Positions 51,445-60,752 of a stretch of 64,000 nucleotides of DNA are shown here, one piece after another. Position numbers and translations under genes: made by a program. The notes beneath the pieces were generated by a model. The model was given only the letters and a program-made list of their open reading frames with translations, had not been told where the DNA came from and did not search any database. Source of the DNA: Deltaproteobacteria bacterium (lineage in GTDB: Bacteria > Desulfobacterota > Syntrophia > Syntrophales > JACQWR01). Position 1 is the first letter of the stretch, and each line of letters starts with the position of its first letter. Location of the stretch: the NCBI GenBank assembly GCA_016209105.1, contig JACQWR010000015.1:1-64000 (forward strand), given 5' to 3'.

Positions 51445-52704
51445 TCAGAAGTTCCTTTCACCAGAGACGCGCCGCATCCAGTCTTTTCCCCCTAACATTC
51501 GGGCGATCATCATGCTGGTCACGTTGTCGCCGATGGCATTCACCATTGTTGCCGGAGGATCAACGAGGGTTCCGATCATGGTTATGATGGGGAAAGACTC
51601 CGGGGGAAACCCATACAGGGAAATGATCAACAGCTCGCCAATAGTGCCGCCGCCGGGAATACCGCTCACGACCGTACCACAGAGGATGGCGATGCCGATT
51701 GCTGTCAAAAAGGTCTGTGTCCCGGAGAAATCCAGGTGGTATAACCCGAATAAAAAGGCGATTTTCAGGATGGCGGCAAGGCAGGAGCCTTCCATGTGGA
51801 TTGTTGCGCCGAGGGGAATGACGACCTCGCTGATATCTTTGGGGATGCCTGTCTTGTTTGCCGCTTCAAGGTTTGAAGGGATAGTCGCCACGCTGCTTCC
51901 GGTGGCCAGGGCCGTGAGCGACGGCGGGATGATGTTTTTCCAGAATGTCTGCACCCCGGTCCCCCGCGCGGCAAGATATGCATAGAGGGTGAAGGCAAGG
52001 AAAAAATAGAGGATGGTGATGGGGTAGTAGATCTCCATAGCCCTCACGTAAGAACCCAGCAGTTCGGGGCCATACACACCGATAAAGTAAGCGAAATAGG
52101 CGCACAGCCCGACGGGTGCGTAGAACATGACGTAGGAGATGACCTTCATCATCACCTCGCTTCCGGAGGTCAGAAACGCGGAGAATGCCTTCCCCTTTTC
52201 ACCCACGGCAGAGGTGGCGAGTCCGATGAGGATGGAGAAGATGATCAGGGCAAGCGTGTTCTTCTTCGACAGGATATCCGGAAAATCGGGCGCGGCAAAG
52301 GCCTTGACGATCTGCTCGGTGGTTTTAATCTGTTCCATGCTTGCGGGAACGGGCACATCCAGCCTGATTCCCGCTGCCGGCGGATAAAACTGTACGGCGA
52401 AGGCCATGATCGTCGAGGCGATCATCCCCGTCACCATGAACACAAACAGCATGGCCGAGAGGATCTTTCCTAAGCGCCGTATGTTGGACATGCCGGCCAC
52501 AGCGGAGGAGATGGAAAAAAATACGAGCGGGATAATGGCGGTAAAGAGGAGATTCAGGAAGACATCTCCGAAGGGTTTGAAGAGGACGGCCTCTTTTTTC
52601 AGGACGATTCCTAAGAGGGAGCCGATGCCGATGGAGACGATCAACAGGATCGAGAACCCGTACGACCTGATAAATTTTGATGACCTGATGTTCATGAAGC
52701 CCAT
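51445..52704 (-). CDS. Dicarboxylate/amino acid:cation symporter (DctA/GltP family)
   Basis: 419 aa with eight helices and two hairpin loops. Signature motifs: SSVATIPSN (HP1, near 268), GATIHMEGS (near 300; usually NMDGT in aspartate/C4-acid carriers), SGIPGGG (HP2, near 348) and NAIGDNVTSMMIAR (usually NxxGD). It imports dicarboxylates or acidic amino acids with Na+ or H+. The changed NMDGT motif suggests altered cation or substrate preference. AAGGAG is 9 nt upstream of the ATG. Confidence 0.9.
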   Translation of the reverse strand: MGFMNIRSSKFIRSYGFSILLIVSIGIGSLLGIVLKKEAVLFKPFGDVFLNLLFTAIIPLVFFSISSAVAGMSNIRRLGKILSAMLFVFMVTGMIASTIMAFAVQFYPPAAGIRLDVPVPASMEQIKTTEQIVKAFAAPDFPDILSKKNTLALIIFSILIGLATSAVGEKGKAFSAFLTSGSEVMMKVISYVMFYAPVGLCAYFAYFIGVYGPELLGSYVRAMEIYYPITILYFFLAFTLYAYLAARGTGVQTFWKNIIPPSLTALATGSSVATIPSNLEAANKTGIPKDISEVVIPLGATIHMEGSCLAAILKIAFLFGLYHLDFSGTQTFLTAIGIAILCGTVVSGIPGGGTIGELLIISLYGFPPESFPIITMIGTLVDPPATMVNAIGDNVTSMMIARMLGGKDWMRRVSGERNF

Positions 52705-52764
52705 ATCAGCGTCTCCTTCTCTCCCCGTAAAGTATTTCCTCGCGCCCGCCGCCTGGCGGAGTCG

Positions 52765-53535
52765 TCATTCGATGACGAAATCGTAGTAGGTCTCAGGAAA
52801 TGGTTCGTCCCGCAGCGTAAAGTGCCACCACTCCTTTTCGTAGTTTATAAAGCCGTGTTTTTCCATGATCGTTTTGAGCAGCAGCCGATTGATCCGCTGC
52901 GGCTGCCCGACCTTCCCGTTTTTCGTATGGGACAGCTCGTGAAAGCAGTCAAAACCCGTTCCCATGTCGAGACCGTTATCCCTGAAGCGCACCCCCACGG
53001 GGGAATAGCAAGCCTCAAGTTTCTCTCCCGGCCGCCAGGATTCCTGTTCGGATAAAGGGAGGGCAACGATGGTGAGGTCAACGGTGCTGCCGCGGGAATG
53101 TCCCGATTTGGCGGCGATGTAGTCGTCCTTGAACAGGTCCCGCTTTTCCAGCGTGGGGTAGAACTCCCTTTTGGTCCTCGTGTCACCGATGTTTTTTGCC
53201 CACCGGACAAAGTGATCCACCGCCCGTTGCGGCCGGTAGCCGTCATAGACCTTGAGGGACAGGGAGAAAGTCGCCAGTTCTTTCTGTACCTGTGCGAGCG
53301 CCGCCGCCGCCTCTTTCGTGAGGAAGCATTTGGGGGCGTTGTAGCCGTCGATCCGCTCACCAATGAAATTGTGCGGACCTGCGTACCGGATATCGAGTTG
53401 CAGGGAGGGGATCACCGTTTTTACCTCTACAAAGCCCTCCGGCATTCTGCCTTCCCCGCGGCAATGAGCGGGAAGCGGCAACTGGCCGATGATTACCCAG
53501 AGCAAAAACAGCGCGAAAAAAGTTCTTCGTTTCAT
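52765..53535 (-). CDS. D-Ala-D-Ala dipeptidase (VanX/DdpX family)
   Basis: 256 aa with a signal peptide (cleavage near residue 25). Zinc dipeptidase motifs: SGHSRGSTVDLT (His and Asp ligands, near 148) and EWWHFTL (catalytic Glu and His ligand, near 238). YAGPHNFIGERIDGY near 56 is typical. It cleaves D-alanyl-D-alanine in the periplasm, probably to recycle peptidoglycan; there is no vanHA nearby, so resistance is unlikely. Its ATG overlaps the stop of the L,D-transpeptidase gene by 4 bp. Confidence 0.9.
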   Translation of the reverse strand: MKRRTFFALFLLWVIIGQLPLPAHCRGEGRMPEGFVEVKTVIPSLQLDIRYAGPHNFIGERIDGYNAPKCFLTKEAAAALAQVQKELATFSLSLKVYDGYRPQRAVDHFVRWAKNIGDTRTKREFYPTLEKRDLFKDDYIAAKSGHSRGSTVDLTIVALPLSEQESWRPGEKLEACYSPVGVRFRDNGLDMGTGFDCFHELSHTKNGKVGQPQRINRLLLKTIMEKHGFINYEKEWWHFTLRDEPFPETYYDFVIE

Positions 53536-54302
53536 TTCTTAATATTCTCCACCGTTATGTTCGTGCCCATAATGACCACGGGCTGTGCCGCCGGATCCAG
53601 CCACCGGACAATCCTGCCGAGATCTTCTTCCGACAAGGCAACACAGCCCGCCGTGGGTATTCCCTTTCCTCTCCAGAGATGAAAAAAGATGGCGCTTCCG
53701 TACCCCTTGATAACAGGATTCGTGTTATATTCCACGACGACGCCGAGCTTGTACAGATCGTCATCCCGTCTCATCCTCTCAAACGAAGCGGCCTTCGTCG
53801 TACCCTTTGTTGTCCATCGGTTGTAATCATCAGCCTGGACGTCGTCAACCCAGAGGTCATCGGCGTCGGTCTGCCGATAGGACATCCTTGTCGGAAAGGA
53901 AGGTTGATAGCCGAAGACCATTCCCAGCGGGAATATCCCTGACGGAGTCCTGCCGTCTCCCTCTCTCTTTTCTCCCTGCGGCGCAAAGCCGTTTTTTCCG
54001 ATCACTCCGTCCATGAGTGCAAAAGGAGTCTGCCAGCGCCCGTCCCTCTTTTCCAGGGTAAAAACCTGTACGGCACATAAGGCGGGGTTCGTATTCCGGA
54101 CAAGGAGAACCTGGGAGGAGGAGCCGATCATCTTTTCAGGAACGTCCGGGAGACTGCTCTCCTGGAGCGACGGCACGTTCTCCGGGGAGGGCTGGCTGGA
54201 GACATCGGAACTCCCGGCGCATGCCGGGGGGAACCCCCCCGAGAAAGAAAAGACGACCGCGAGGATCATCAGGGACGCCGGGATGTATACGTTAATTCTC
54301 AT
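53532..54302 (-). CDS. L,D-transpeptidase (YkuD) family protein
   Basis: 256 aa from the ATG at 54302 (a longer start at 54377 is possible; neither has a good Shine-Dalgarno). Signal peptide MRINVYIPASLMILAVVFSF. The YkuD catalytic site is FFHLWRGKGIPTAGCVALS near residue 210, with the nucleophile Cys and upstream His. It forms 3-3 cross-links or attaches proteins to peptidoglycan, or acts as a carboxypeptidase. Overlap with the VanX gene shows a two-gene periplasmic peptidoglycan operon. The gap to 54720 has no further gene that I can support. Confidence 0.85.
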   Translation of the reverse strand: MRINVYIPASLMILAVVFSFSGGFPPACAGSSDVSSQPSPENVPSLQESSLPDVPEKMIGSSSQVLLVRNTNPALCAVQVFTLEKRDGRWQTPFALMDGVIGKNGFAPQGEKREGDGRTPSGIFPLGMVFGYQPSFPTRMSYRQTDADDLWVDDVQADDYNRWTTKGTTKAASFERMRRDDDLYKLGVVVEYNTNPVIKGYGSAIFFHLWRGKGIPTAGCVALSEEDLGRIVRWLDPAAQPVVIMGTNITVENIKK

Positions 54303-54720
54303 GGAAGCACTTGTGTTGTTTGTCGGATAGAAACGCGCTTTTTTGTTCCGGAAGTATTGGAGGAAAGACGATTGCATGTCAAGAGGAAATGATCAGCATA
54401 TCAGGTTATTCTGATCCGCGGATTTATTCGTGATGCGCTTAAAATTATTGACAAAATAATTGCGAAGTGATTTGATGAGCCCACTCTTCGAAGAATTTTC
54501 ATCACGTTTATCCGGACGGGATGAACAGTGTCAAACGGTAAGAAAACGGAGGCAATCCCCGAATGTCGCTGCACGAACCCGTTCCCAATGACCATGCTGC
54601 CTGACCACGGTGCAATCGGAATTCGGGGGACTGGTCTTTTCAACAATTCCTGGTCACAATGACAGGATGCTGCCGGGGCACGATCTGCCCTGGAACATCC
54701 CTTGTTTACGGTGAGGAAAT
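54303..54720. other. Gene-free stretch
   Basis: No convincing gene, RNA or repeat. The reading frames here lack start signals and family features. It contains AT-rich sequence around 54430-54470 that may hold promoters for the divergent L,D-transpeptidase and FRG genes. Confidence 0.5.
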
Positions 54721-55548
54721 ATGGACGTTACAGCGATTCACAATTGGGATGAGTTTGATTCCATTGCCAGAGACCTCGACGGTTGGGCGTTTCGCGGGCA
54801 ACGGGATGCGGAATGGCAGGTGTTCAGTTTGCTGTCCAGGCACCTGAAAGACTTTGTCCCGGACCGGAGTTGTTGGCAGGAGCGCGAGTCGCGCGCGATA
54901 CGAATCTTCCGTCGAAAGGCGCACAATTACATCCCCGATCTGCGCATTTTGGATGATGACCTCCGATGCCTTGCCCTTATGCAGCATCACGGCGCGCCGA
55001 CGCGGCTCATTGACTTCACGAAGTCGCCCTATGTCGCCGCGTTTTTCGCCCTGGAGCATGCGACCGCAGAAGCGGCGGTATTCGCGCTGAATATGCCGGT
55101 GCTGTGGCATGCCGCGCCATCAGGGTCGGCGGACTTAACGCGGGAGAAGACCGATCCGCGTGAACGCGGCAACTTTGAGACCTACTTTGCGGCTAACAAA
55201 TATGAACTGGTCTGGACCGGAGAACCGACAGAGATGGACCGGCGGCTTCTCGCCCAATCGGGCACGTTTGTCATGCCGGGCGTGCTCGATAAGCCGATTG
55301 AAGATATTTTGAAGCAATATTCTTCAACCGAGCCGCTTATCAGAAAATTTGTTTTTTCGGGAACGAACCTCCGGGAAGAATGCATGCGATCGTTGTACAG
55401 AATGAATATCACGAATGCGACACTGTTCCCGGATTTGGATGGTCTTGCGAAATCCATTGCGTTTGAATTGGAAATCATCTGGAAAGGCCTTGTCGTTGAT
55501 CCTCACCCCAAGGAATCTGCCGACAACAAAACGCCGATGAAGGCGTAA
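54721..55548 (+). CDS. FRG-domain protein
   Basis: 275 aa. The FRG domain (about 8-125) begins with WAFRGQRDAEWQVFSLLSR (the name-giving FRG motif at 20-22) and contains LMQHHGAPTRLIDFTKSPYVAAFFALE, the core signature. The remainder is unassigned. FRG proteins are scattered, often in accessory regions and defence or toxin-like contexts; their activity is not known. GAGG precedes the ATG. No partner gene is evident. Confidence 0.82.
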   Translation: MDVTAIHNWDEFDSIARDLDGWAFRGQRDAEWQVFSLLSRHLKDFVPDRSCWQERESRAIRIFRRKAHNYIPDLRILDDDLRCLALMQHHGAPTRLIDFTKSPYVAAFFALEHATAEAAVFALNMPVLWHAAPSGSADLTREKTDPRERGNFETYFAANKYELVWTGEPTEMDRRLLAQSGTFVMPGVLDKPIEDILKQYSSTEPLIRKFVFSGTNLREECMRSLYRMNITNATLFPDLDGLAKSIAFELEIIWKGLVVDPHPKESADNKTPMKA

Positions 55549-55573
55549 CCAATGGACAGCGAGAGAATAGCGC

Positions 55574-55990
55574 ATGCTGATCGCCGATATGGTGTTGCTG
55601 ATCCACTTCGCGTTCATCGCATTCGTGATCGGGGGACAGTGCCTGATCATGATCGGGTATCACCGGAAGTGGGGGTGGGCGGCCAACCGCCTGATGCGGG
55701 GGATTCATCTTGCATGCGCGCTGTACGTGGTTATCCAAACATGGGCGGATCAATGGTGCCCGCTGACGCTCCTGGAAAACAGATACCGTGAAGCGGCGGG
55801 GCAGGAAACGTACGGGCGTTCCTTCATCCAGGACTGGGTGGGGAGGTTGATCTACTACGATGCGCCTCCGTGGGTGTTCACAGTCATCTACACCGTCTTC
55901 GGCATTGTGGTGGTGCTCTACGGGCTTTTGGCGGAAAGACGACGCGTCCGGGCGAAACAGGTGCCGTACATCGGCTTATGGAATCGGTAA
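55574..55990 (+). CDS. DUF2784 membrane protein
   Basis: 138 aa. Four hydrophobic helices and the DUF2784 pattern: MLIADMVLLIHFAFIAFVIGGQ at the start, QTWADQWCPLTLLEN near 60 and SFIQDWVGRLIYYDAP near 83. Function unknown. Its stop overlaps the start of the next gene (TAATG), so they are co-translated. Confidence 0.85.
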   Translation: MLIADMVLLIHFAFIAFVIGGQCLIMIGYHRKWGWAANRLMRGIHLACALYVVIQTWADQWCPLTLLENRYREAAGQETYGRSFIQDWVGRLIYYDAPPWVFTVIYTVFGIVVVLYGLLAERRRVRAKQVPYIGLWNR

Positions 55991-56784
55991 TGAGAATAAT
56001 CATCCTGATCGTATCCGTTATGGTTCTTTCGAGCTGCAATGTGCAATACAGGCTCCTGTATTCCCCAAGCTCATTTGTGCCGTCCATGGAAGAACTCGCC
56101 GCCGATGCCATGGAATTCTGGCCTTCCGGACCAAACGGTTATCGGGGTTTTATCGGCACTGCCGGAATCAAGGATATAAAGGGCACGGTAATTGTCTTCC
56201 ATGGGAATGCGGGTACGGCCTCGGACAGGATATATTATGTTAAGACACTGGGAGCGCTGAGGTATCGGGTCATCCTTGCCGAATATCCGAGATACGGGGC
56301 GCGAAAAGGGGAGCTGGGGGAGGCCTCACTTGTTAGTGATGCGCGGATGACGGTGCGCCTTGCAGCCGAGACGTATGGAGAGCCGATTTTTCTTGTGGGA
56401 GAATCCCTCGGATGCGGCATCGTGTCGGGAGTAGTCAGGGACGCGTCGTTAAAAATCGCCGGGGTCGTCCTGATTACCCCCTGGGAGACGCTTCTGGCGG
56501 TTGCCCGAGAAAAATTTCCCTTCTTGCCGATTGCGTGGTTCATGAAAGATGTGTATGACAATAGCGGCAACCTGAAAGGGTTTCGCGGGAGAATCGCCAT
56601 AGTGGGCGCGGAGCGAGACGAGATCATCCCGATACGACACGCCCAGGCGGTATATACATCACATCCCGGCAAGAAGAAGATGTGGACCATCAAAGGGGTC
56701 GGGCATAACGATTGGCCGATGGCGGTTGATGTCCCGCAGTGGCGGGAATTTATGGGTTTTGTCGAGGGGGATGATACTCCCTGA
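55990..56784 (+). CDS. Alpha/beta hydrolase lipoprotein
   Basis: 264 aa. The N-terminus MRIIILIVSVMVLSSC carries a lipobox (LSSC, lipidated Cys16), so the protein is membrane-anchored at the periplasmic side. Hydrolase motifs: FHGNAGTASDR near 70, nucleophile VGESLGCGIV near 139 and catalytic His in GVGHNDW near 239, as in the BEM46/ABHD13 group. Substrate unknown. Coupled to the DUF2784 gene. Confidence 0.85.
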   Translation: MRIIILIVSVMVLSSCNVQYRLLYSPSSFVPSMEELAADAMEFWPSGPNGYRGFIGTAGIKDIKGTVIVFHGNAGTASDRIYYVKTLGALRYRVILAEYPRYGARKGELGEASLVSDARMTVRLAAETYGEPIFLVGESLGCGIVSGVVRDASLKIAGVVLITPWETLLAVAREKFPFLPIAWFMKDVYDNSGNLKGFRGRIAIVGAERDEIIPIRHAQAVYTSHPGKKKMWTIKGVGHNDWPMAVDVPQWREFMGFVEGDDTP

Positions 56785-56810
56785 ACGGCAGACGGACGAC
56801 CGATACCGTA

Positions 56811-56938
56811 GCGCATCATTTCATAAATACGCATACACGCTTGTCATTTCGAACGAAGTGAGAAATCTTAACGAGAACGAAAAATTATAAGATATCTCCC
56901 TTTGGTCGATATGACACTGAACGTATGAAATGATGCGC
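56811..56938. mobile_element. 128-bp MITE-like element
   Basis: Perfect 15-bp terminal inverted repeats: GCGCATCATTTCATA (56811-56825) and TATGAAATGATGCGC (56924-56938), extending to 16 bp with the flanking A/T pair. The inside has a TCATTTCGAACGAAGTGAGAAATC segment seen as a repeat in many genomes and no coding capacity. No clear target duplication. Confidence 0.65.
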
Positions 56939-57000
56939 TTGGCAGTTAGCTGGAGAGAATGAGCTCGCGGCTGGATTTACTATTTTACAGGAGGGGACTT

Positions 57001-57519
57001 ATGGCAAAAAAGATCGTTGACTTCAGGGAGTGTCAGGCGGAGACAATCAAGGCGTATGATGCAAAGCGGGTGCTCCTGGTAGGCCAGGGACGGAGCGGCA
57101 AGCCCAATGTTATGACGATCGGCTGGGGATCGTTGGGAATAATCTGGAAAAAGCCGATCTTTACTATTTACGTGCGCCCTTCCCGCTATACCTATTCACT
57201 GATCAAGGAGTCGGGGGAATTTACGGTAAATGTCCTGCCGCCGGGCATGGAAGAGGTGGCGAAATATTGCGGAAGCACATCGGGCCGCGATGTTGATAAA
57301 TTCGAGGCCAAAGGATTGACCCCCGTTCCTTCCACCCAGTTAAAGACGCCGATCATCAAGGAATGCATCATTCATTTCGAGTGCAGGATCATCTATCAGA
57401 ATCCCCTCGTAACTGAGGAACTGGCGAAGCCGATCCTTACCGGAATCTATGGGGATTCTACCGACTTTCACCGGATCTTTTGCGGCGAAATCATTGCGTG
57501 TGAGGCCGACCGCCCCTAG
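57001..57519 (+). CDS. Flavin reductase-like FMN-binding protein
   Basis: 172 aa. The split-barrel flavin reductase domain is shown by PNVMTIGWGSLGIIWKKPIFTIYVRPSRYTYSLIKESGEFTVNVLP (residues 36-81) and CGSTSGRDVDKFEAKGL near 92. It binds FMN and may reduce flavins or act as a small flavoprotein in anaerobes. The ATG at 57001 follows GGAGGGG by 5 nt. Confidence 0.9.
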   Translation: MAKKIVDFRECQAETIKAYDAKRVLLVGQGRSGKPNVMTIGWGSLGIIWKKPIFTIYVRPSRYTYSLIKESGEFTVNVLPPGMEEVAKYCGSTSGRDVDKFEAKGLTPVPSTQLKTPIIKECIIHFECRIIYQNPLVTEELAKPILTGIYGDSTDFHRIFCGEIIACEADRP

Positions 57520-57556
57520 GGAGTCGCTTTCCGTAAATTGCCTCCTTCACCAGCCT

Positions 57557-58873
57557 TTACGGTGCGTCTTCCCGCGAGCGCTCCCGCTTACGCCCGGGCC
57601 CGCAGGCGCGGGAAGGGGAGGGCATCTCCGGGGGAAAAACGAAACGGACGGCCCGTTCGTAGAGCAGATAATCCCATGCCCAGTTGATAAGCACCATGAC
57701 CCGGTTGCGGAAACCGATAAGGTTGAACAGGTGGATGACGAGCCAGAGTATCCAGGCAAGGAAGCCGGTGTAATACCGTGAACCGATGGCCACCCCGGCG
57801 GCGTTGCGGCCGATGGTGATCATCGAGCCCCGATCGCGGTATCGGAAGGGCTGGGGCGGATTCCCCTCGATCTGTCGCAGGATGTTTTGCGCGGCGGCGA
57901 CGGCGGACTGGATAGCCACCTGGGCAACCATAGGCAGCGGGCGGCCGTTTTCCTTGATGGAAGCCAGATCCCCAACCACGTACACCTCCGGATGGCCGGG
58001 CGCCTGTAGCGTCGGCAGGACGGGAACGCGTCCGTTTTGTTCCGTGGAAAAGCCCGACAGGCCCGCTATCGGTTCCCCCCGGACGCCGGCGGTCCACACG
58101 ACCGTACGGGTCGGAATATTCTCTTGCCCACGTAAGATCACTGCGTCCGGGATTACTTCCCCGACCTTTGCTCCGAGACGCACTTCCACCCCCATCTTCC
58201 GGAGCCTCTCAATCGTATAACGACGCACGGGCTCCGGCATGTTGGCAACCAGACTGTCCGCCGCCTCGATGAGAATAATCCGGACGGTGCGAAAATCAAT
58301 GGACCGGTAGTCCTGGACGAGGGCGCCGTGGATGAGTTCGCTCAGCGCGCCGGCATACTCCACCCCGGTGGCTCCGCCGCCCACGATGACAAAGGTGAGA
58401 AGGCTGCTCCGTCCGTTCTCGTCCGCCTCACGGGTGGCCCCTTCGAAACAGCAGATGATGTGGTTCTTCAAGACAACCGCTTCTTCCAGTGTCTTCAGGC
58501 CATAGGCATGCGCTTCCACGCCCGGTACGCCGAACGAGTGGGTTATGCTTCCGGTAGCCAGGATCAGGTAGTCGTAGGGAATCGTCTCCCCGTCGGTCTC
58601 GATGATGCGGTTTTCGAGGTCAACCCGCCGGGCATGGGCCAGGGCGAAGTCTACGTTCGGGAGGTTCCAAAGAATGCTGCGGACAGGGTAGGCGATATCC
58701 TCCGCTTCCAGTTCGGCGGCGGCGACCTGGTAAAGGAGGGCCAGGAAGGTATGGTAGTTGTTCCTATCAACGATCAGGACATCGGCAGGTTTTTTCGCCA
58801 GGCTCCGTGCGGCCCAGAGCCCGCCGAAACCGGCACCGACAATAACAACACGCGGCCTTCCGCTTTGGTTCAT
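57557..58873 (-). CDS. ndh: Type II NADH dehydrogenase
   Basis: 438 aa. FAD site VVIVGAGFGGLWAARSL (9-25), NADH site FVIVGGGATGVEYAGAL near 160 and VYVVGDLASI near 300 followed by AQVAIQSAVAAAQNI. The C-terminal amphipathic/hydrophobic helix (about 385-410) attaches it to the inner membrane. It oxidises NADH and reduces quinone without pumping protons. The C-terminal tail ends in basic residues. A quinone-linked enzyme suits the NapH-like protein nearby but is not co-transcribed. Confidence 0.92.
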   Translation of the reverse strand: MNQSGRPRVVIVGAGFGGLWAARSLAKKPADVLIVDRNNYHTFLALLYQVAAAELEAEDIAYPVRSILWNLPNVDFALAHARRVDLENRIIETDGETIPYDYLILATGSITHSFGVPGVEAHAYGLKTLEEAVVLKNHIICCFEGATREADENGRSSLLTFVIVGGGATGVEYAGALSELIHGALVQDYRSIDFRTVRIILIEAADSLVANMPEPVRRYTIERLRKMGVEVRLGAKVGEVIPDAVILRGQENIPTRTVVWTAGVRGEPIAGLSGFSTEQNGRVPVLPTLQAPGHPEVYVVGDLASIKENGRPLPMVAQVAIQSAVAAAQNILRQIEGNPPQPFRYRDRGSMITIGRNAAGVAIGSRYYTGFLAWILWLVIHLFNLIGFRNRVMVLINWAWDYLLYERAVRFVFPPEMPSPSRACGPGRKRERSREDAP

Positions 58874-58901
58874 CGTTGTCCCCCGCGATTTAACGGAGTG
58901 T

Positions 58902-59624
58902 TCATTTTAATGCCTCTACTCCCCTGAGAACGTCTTCGAATCGGTGGGCGAAATAATCGGGCGCCACATTTTCGTGGGATTTGTCTCCCTGGTTGGAATC
59001 AATGAAGATGGTCTTGACGCCGAGCCGTTTCGCCCCGTAAACGTCACGGTACATGTCGTTGCCCACGAAGATCACCGCAGTCGGCTTAAGCTTCATGATG
59101 TCGAGCGCCTTCTCGGAAAGTCTTGTGTCGGGCTTCCTAAATCCGTAAGGGGCGGAGATGATGACGGGATCAAAGTAGCCGTCCAGTCCCACGGCCTTCA
59201 TCTCCGGCAGCGCGTAACAGGGCTGGGCATCGGACACGATGGCCATGCGATAGGTGGGGCGCAATTCGTCCAGTACCCGCTTCACGTTGGGGTAGAGCTG
59301 GAGACGTTTCCGGGAGATGCCCCGGTAGATGTGGGCCAGGATGAGGGCCAATTTTCGGCGCGCGGGAGCCGCTTTCACGCCCTCCCGTTTGAGGAACGTA
59401 TTCCAGATGGACTCCACGTCTATTTCCGGGCATTCCTCGCCGCACGCGTCCTTTTGCTCTTTCATGATCCGGTAGTAGCGATCCCGCACGTCCCAGCGGT
59501 GCAGGTATATCCCCTGGTAGGTGAGATAGTGGGCGATGCCGCGGTATATCTCTTCCATTGATTCGTCGGTTTCGATATCAATCAACGTTCCGTAGAGGTC
59601 AAACAGGATTCCTTGTATTGCCAT
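58902..59624 (-). CDS. HAD-superfamily hydrolase
   Basis: 240 aa. Motif I FDLYGTLID (7-15, nucleophile Asp), motif II SDAQ near 134, motif III Lys in GFRKPD near 160 and motif IV FVGNDMYRD near 181. The helical cap lies at about 20-95. A phosphatase of unknown substrate. It follows the kinase-like gene by 7 bp on the same strand, so the two are probably one operon and may act on the same sugar or amino-alcohol phosphate. Confidence 0.88.
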   Translation of the reverse strand: MAIQGILFDLYGTLIDIETDESMEEIYRGIAHYLTYQGIYLHRWDVRDRYYRIMKEQKDACGEECPEIDVESIWNTFLKREGVKAAPARRKLALILAHIYRGISRKRLQLYPNVKRVLDELRPTYRMAIVSDAQPCYALPEMKAVGLDGYFDPVIISAPYGFRKPDTRLSEKALDIMKLKPTAVIFVGNDMYRDVYGAKRLGVKTIFIDSNQGDKSHENVAPDYFAHRFEDVLRGVEALK

Positions 59625-59631
59625 AATGCAT

Positions 59632-60630
59632 CTACCTCAATGTTTCCCTGGCTTCATCAAACAACCACCGGCGGTAATCGCCGGAAATCCACGAATTACG
59701 GGCGATGCGCAGGAGGGTCATCCCCAGGTGAAACGGAACGCGCCGGGTGATGGACCGAAAGGCGCTGTCCCGGTCGGGGAAGTGGCAGGCATACTCCCAG
59801 AGGAAGTGCCCGATAAAGGGCTCCGCCTGCCATTTGTCGCCTGCGTACTGCATGAAGAAATGTTTGATCTCTCCGGCCACCCGCCCCGCGTCAAAGACCC
59901 GGTCGGCCGGCTTCATCCGCTCCAGATCAATGGCGATTACCCAGGGGCCGTCGCCGAAGAGGATGTTGGTGGGGGTTACGTCGCCGTGGACGAGGACCTG
60001 GTTGTCCTCCCACATGAATCCCTTCTCACGCCACCGCTCCTTGAACTGGTGGAACTCCTCGGCCTCGTTCCATCCGATGTGTCCCCAGTTTTTCAACTGA
60101 TCCATGATCCGGTCGAAGTAGGAGCAGTCACGGTTAACGTCTACGCGATCCCCGCGGACCGTCCGGTTGTGCAGGGTGGCGAGAAAGTAGGCAAGAGCGG
60201 TGAGCTTCTGGAAGAGTGGCTCCCGGTCTCCTTCCCAAATCGCCTTCAGGATAAAACTGGAGAGCGGCGTGCCGTAACAGAATTCCTCAACCAGTATGCA
60301 ATTAAGGTTGGCATTGCAGCCGAGAGGGCGGGCGATATAATGAGGGAAACCGCTAAAGCCGATAGTGCGCAGATGATGAAGATTGTTGAATTCCCGCTCC
60401 ATGTGGTGAAAGGCCGCCTCCGGCGAGCGATCCGTGATGCCGTTGAAAAACTTTCCGATAATGCGCGTCCGGCTGTGCCGATCTTCGTACAGGTAAACGT
60501 GGTTGGATGCCTGGATCATGTAAACCCGGAAGTCGGGAGAATTGTTGCCGACGCCAAGCTGCGGAAGGATATCGTACCGCAGGTATCCGTAAAGCGGATC
60601 TTTTTTAGAGAGATATCCAAGGTATTTCAT
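59632..60630 (-). CDS. Aminoglycoside phosphotransferase-like kinase
   Basis: 332 aa. The APH/choline kinase fold is supported by VHGDVTPTNILFGDG (catalytic loop, Asp near 217) and VIAIDLERM (metal-binding Asp near 236). N-lobe: YLYEDRHSRTRIIGKFF near 52. The substrate is unknown; resistance is not implied. It is paired with the HAD gene. Confidence 0.85.
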   Translation of the reverse strand: MKYLGYLSKKDPLYGYLRYDILPQLGVGNNSPDFRVYMIQASNHVYLYEDRHSRTRIIGKFFNGITDRSPEAAFHHMEREFNNLHHLRTIGFSGFPHYIARPLGCNANLNCILVEEFCYGTPLSSFILKAIWEGDREPLFQKLTALAYFLATLHNRTVRGDRVDVNRDCSYFDRIMDQLKNWGHIGWNEAEEFHQFKERWREKGFMWEDNQVLVHGDVTPTNILFGDGPWVIAIDLERMKPADRVFDAGRVAGEIKHFFMQYAGDKWQAEPFIGHFLWEYACHFPDRDSAFRSITRRVPFHLGMTLLRIARNSWISGDYRRWLFDEARETLR

Positions 60631-60722
60631 GAGAGTTCCGTTCTCTTCCGGAAAGCGTTATTTATCTGTTCCTTCCCTTGGCCCTCCCGTTGGAAAAGGG
60701 AGGGCGGAAGGGATTTTCCAAA

Positions 60723-60752
60723 GTCATTCCCGCGGAGGCGGGAATCCAGAAT
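60723..60752. repeat. Dispersed hairpin repeat R3, second copy
   Basis: GTCATTCCCGCGGAGGCGGGAATCCAG, matching 49705-49732. It overlaps the stop region of the exonuclease gene and could form its terminator hairpin. Confidence 0.6.

Noticed and set aside
52765-53535. VanX as a vancomycin-resistance gene
   Set aside because: No vanH/vanA ligase or VanRS nearby; the pairing with an L,D-transpeptidase suggests cell-wall turnover.
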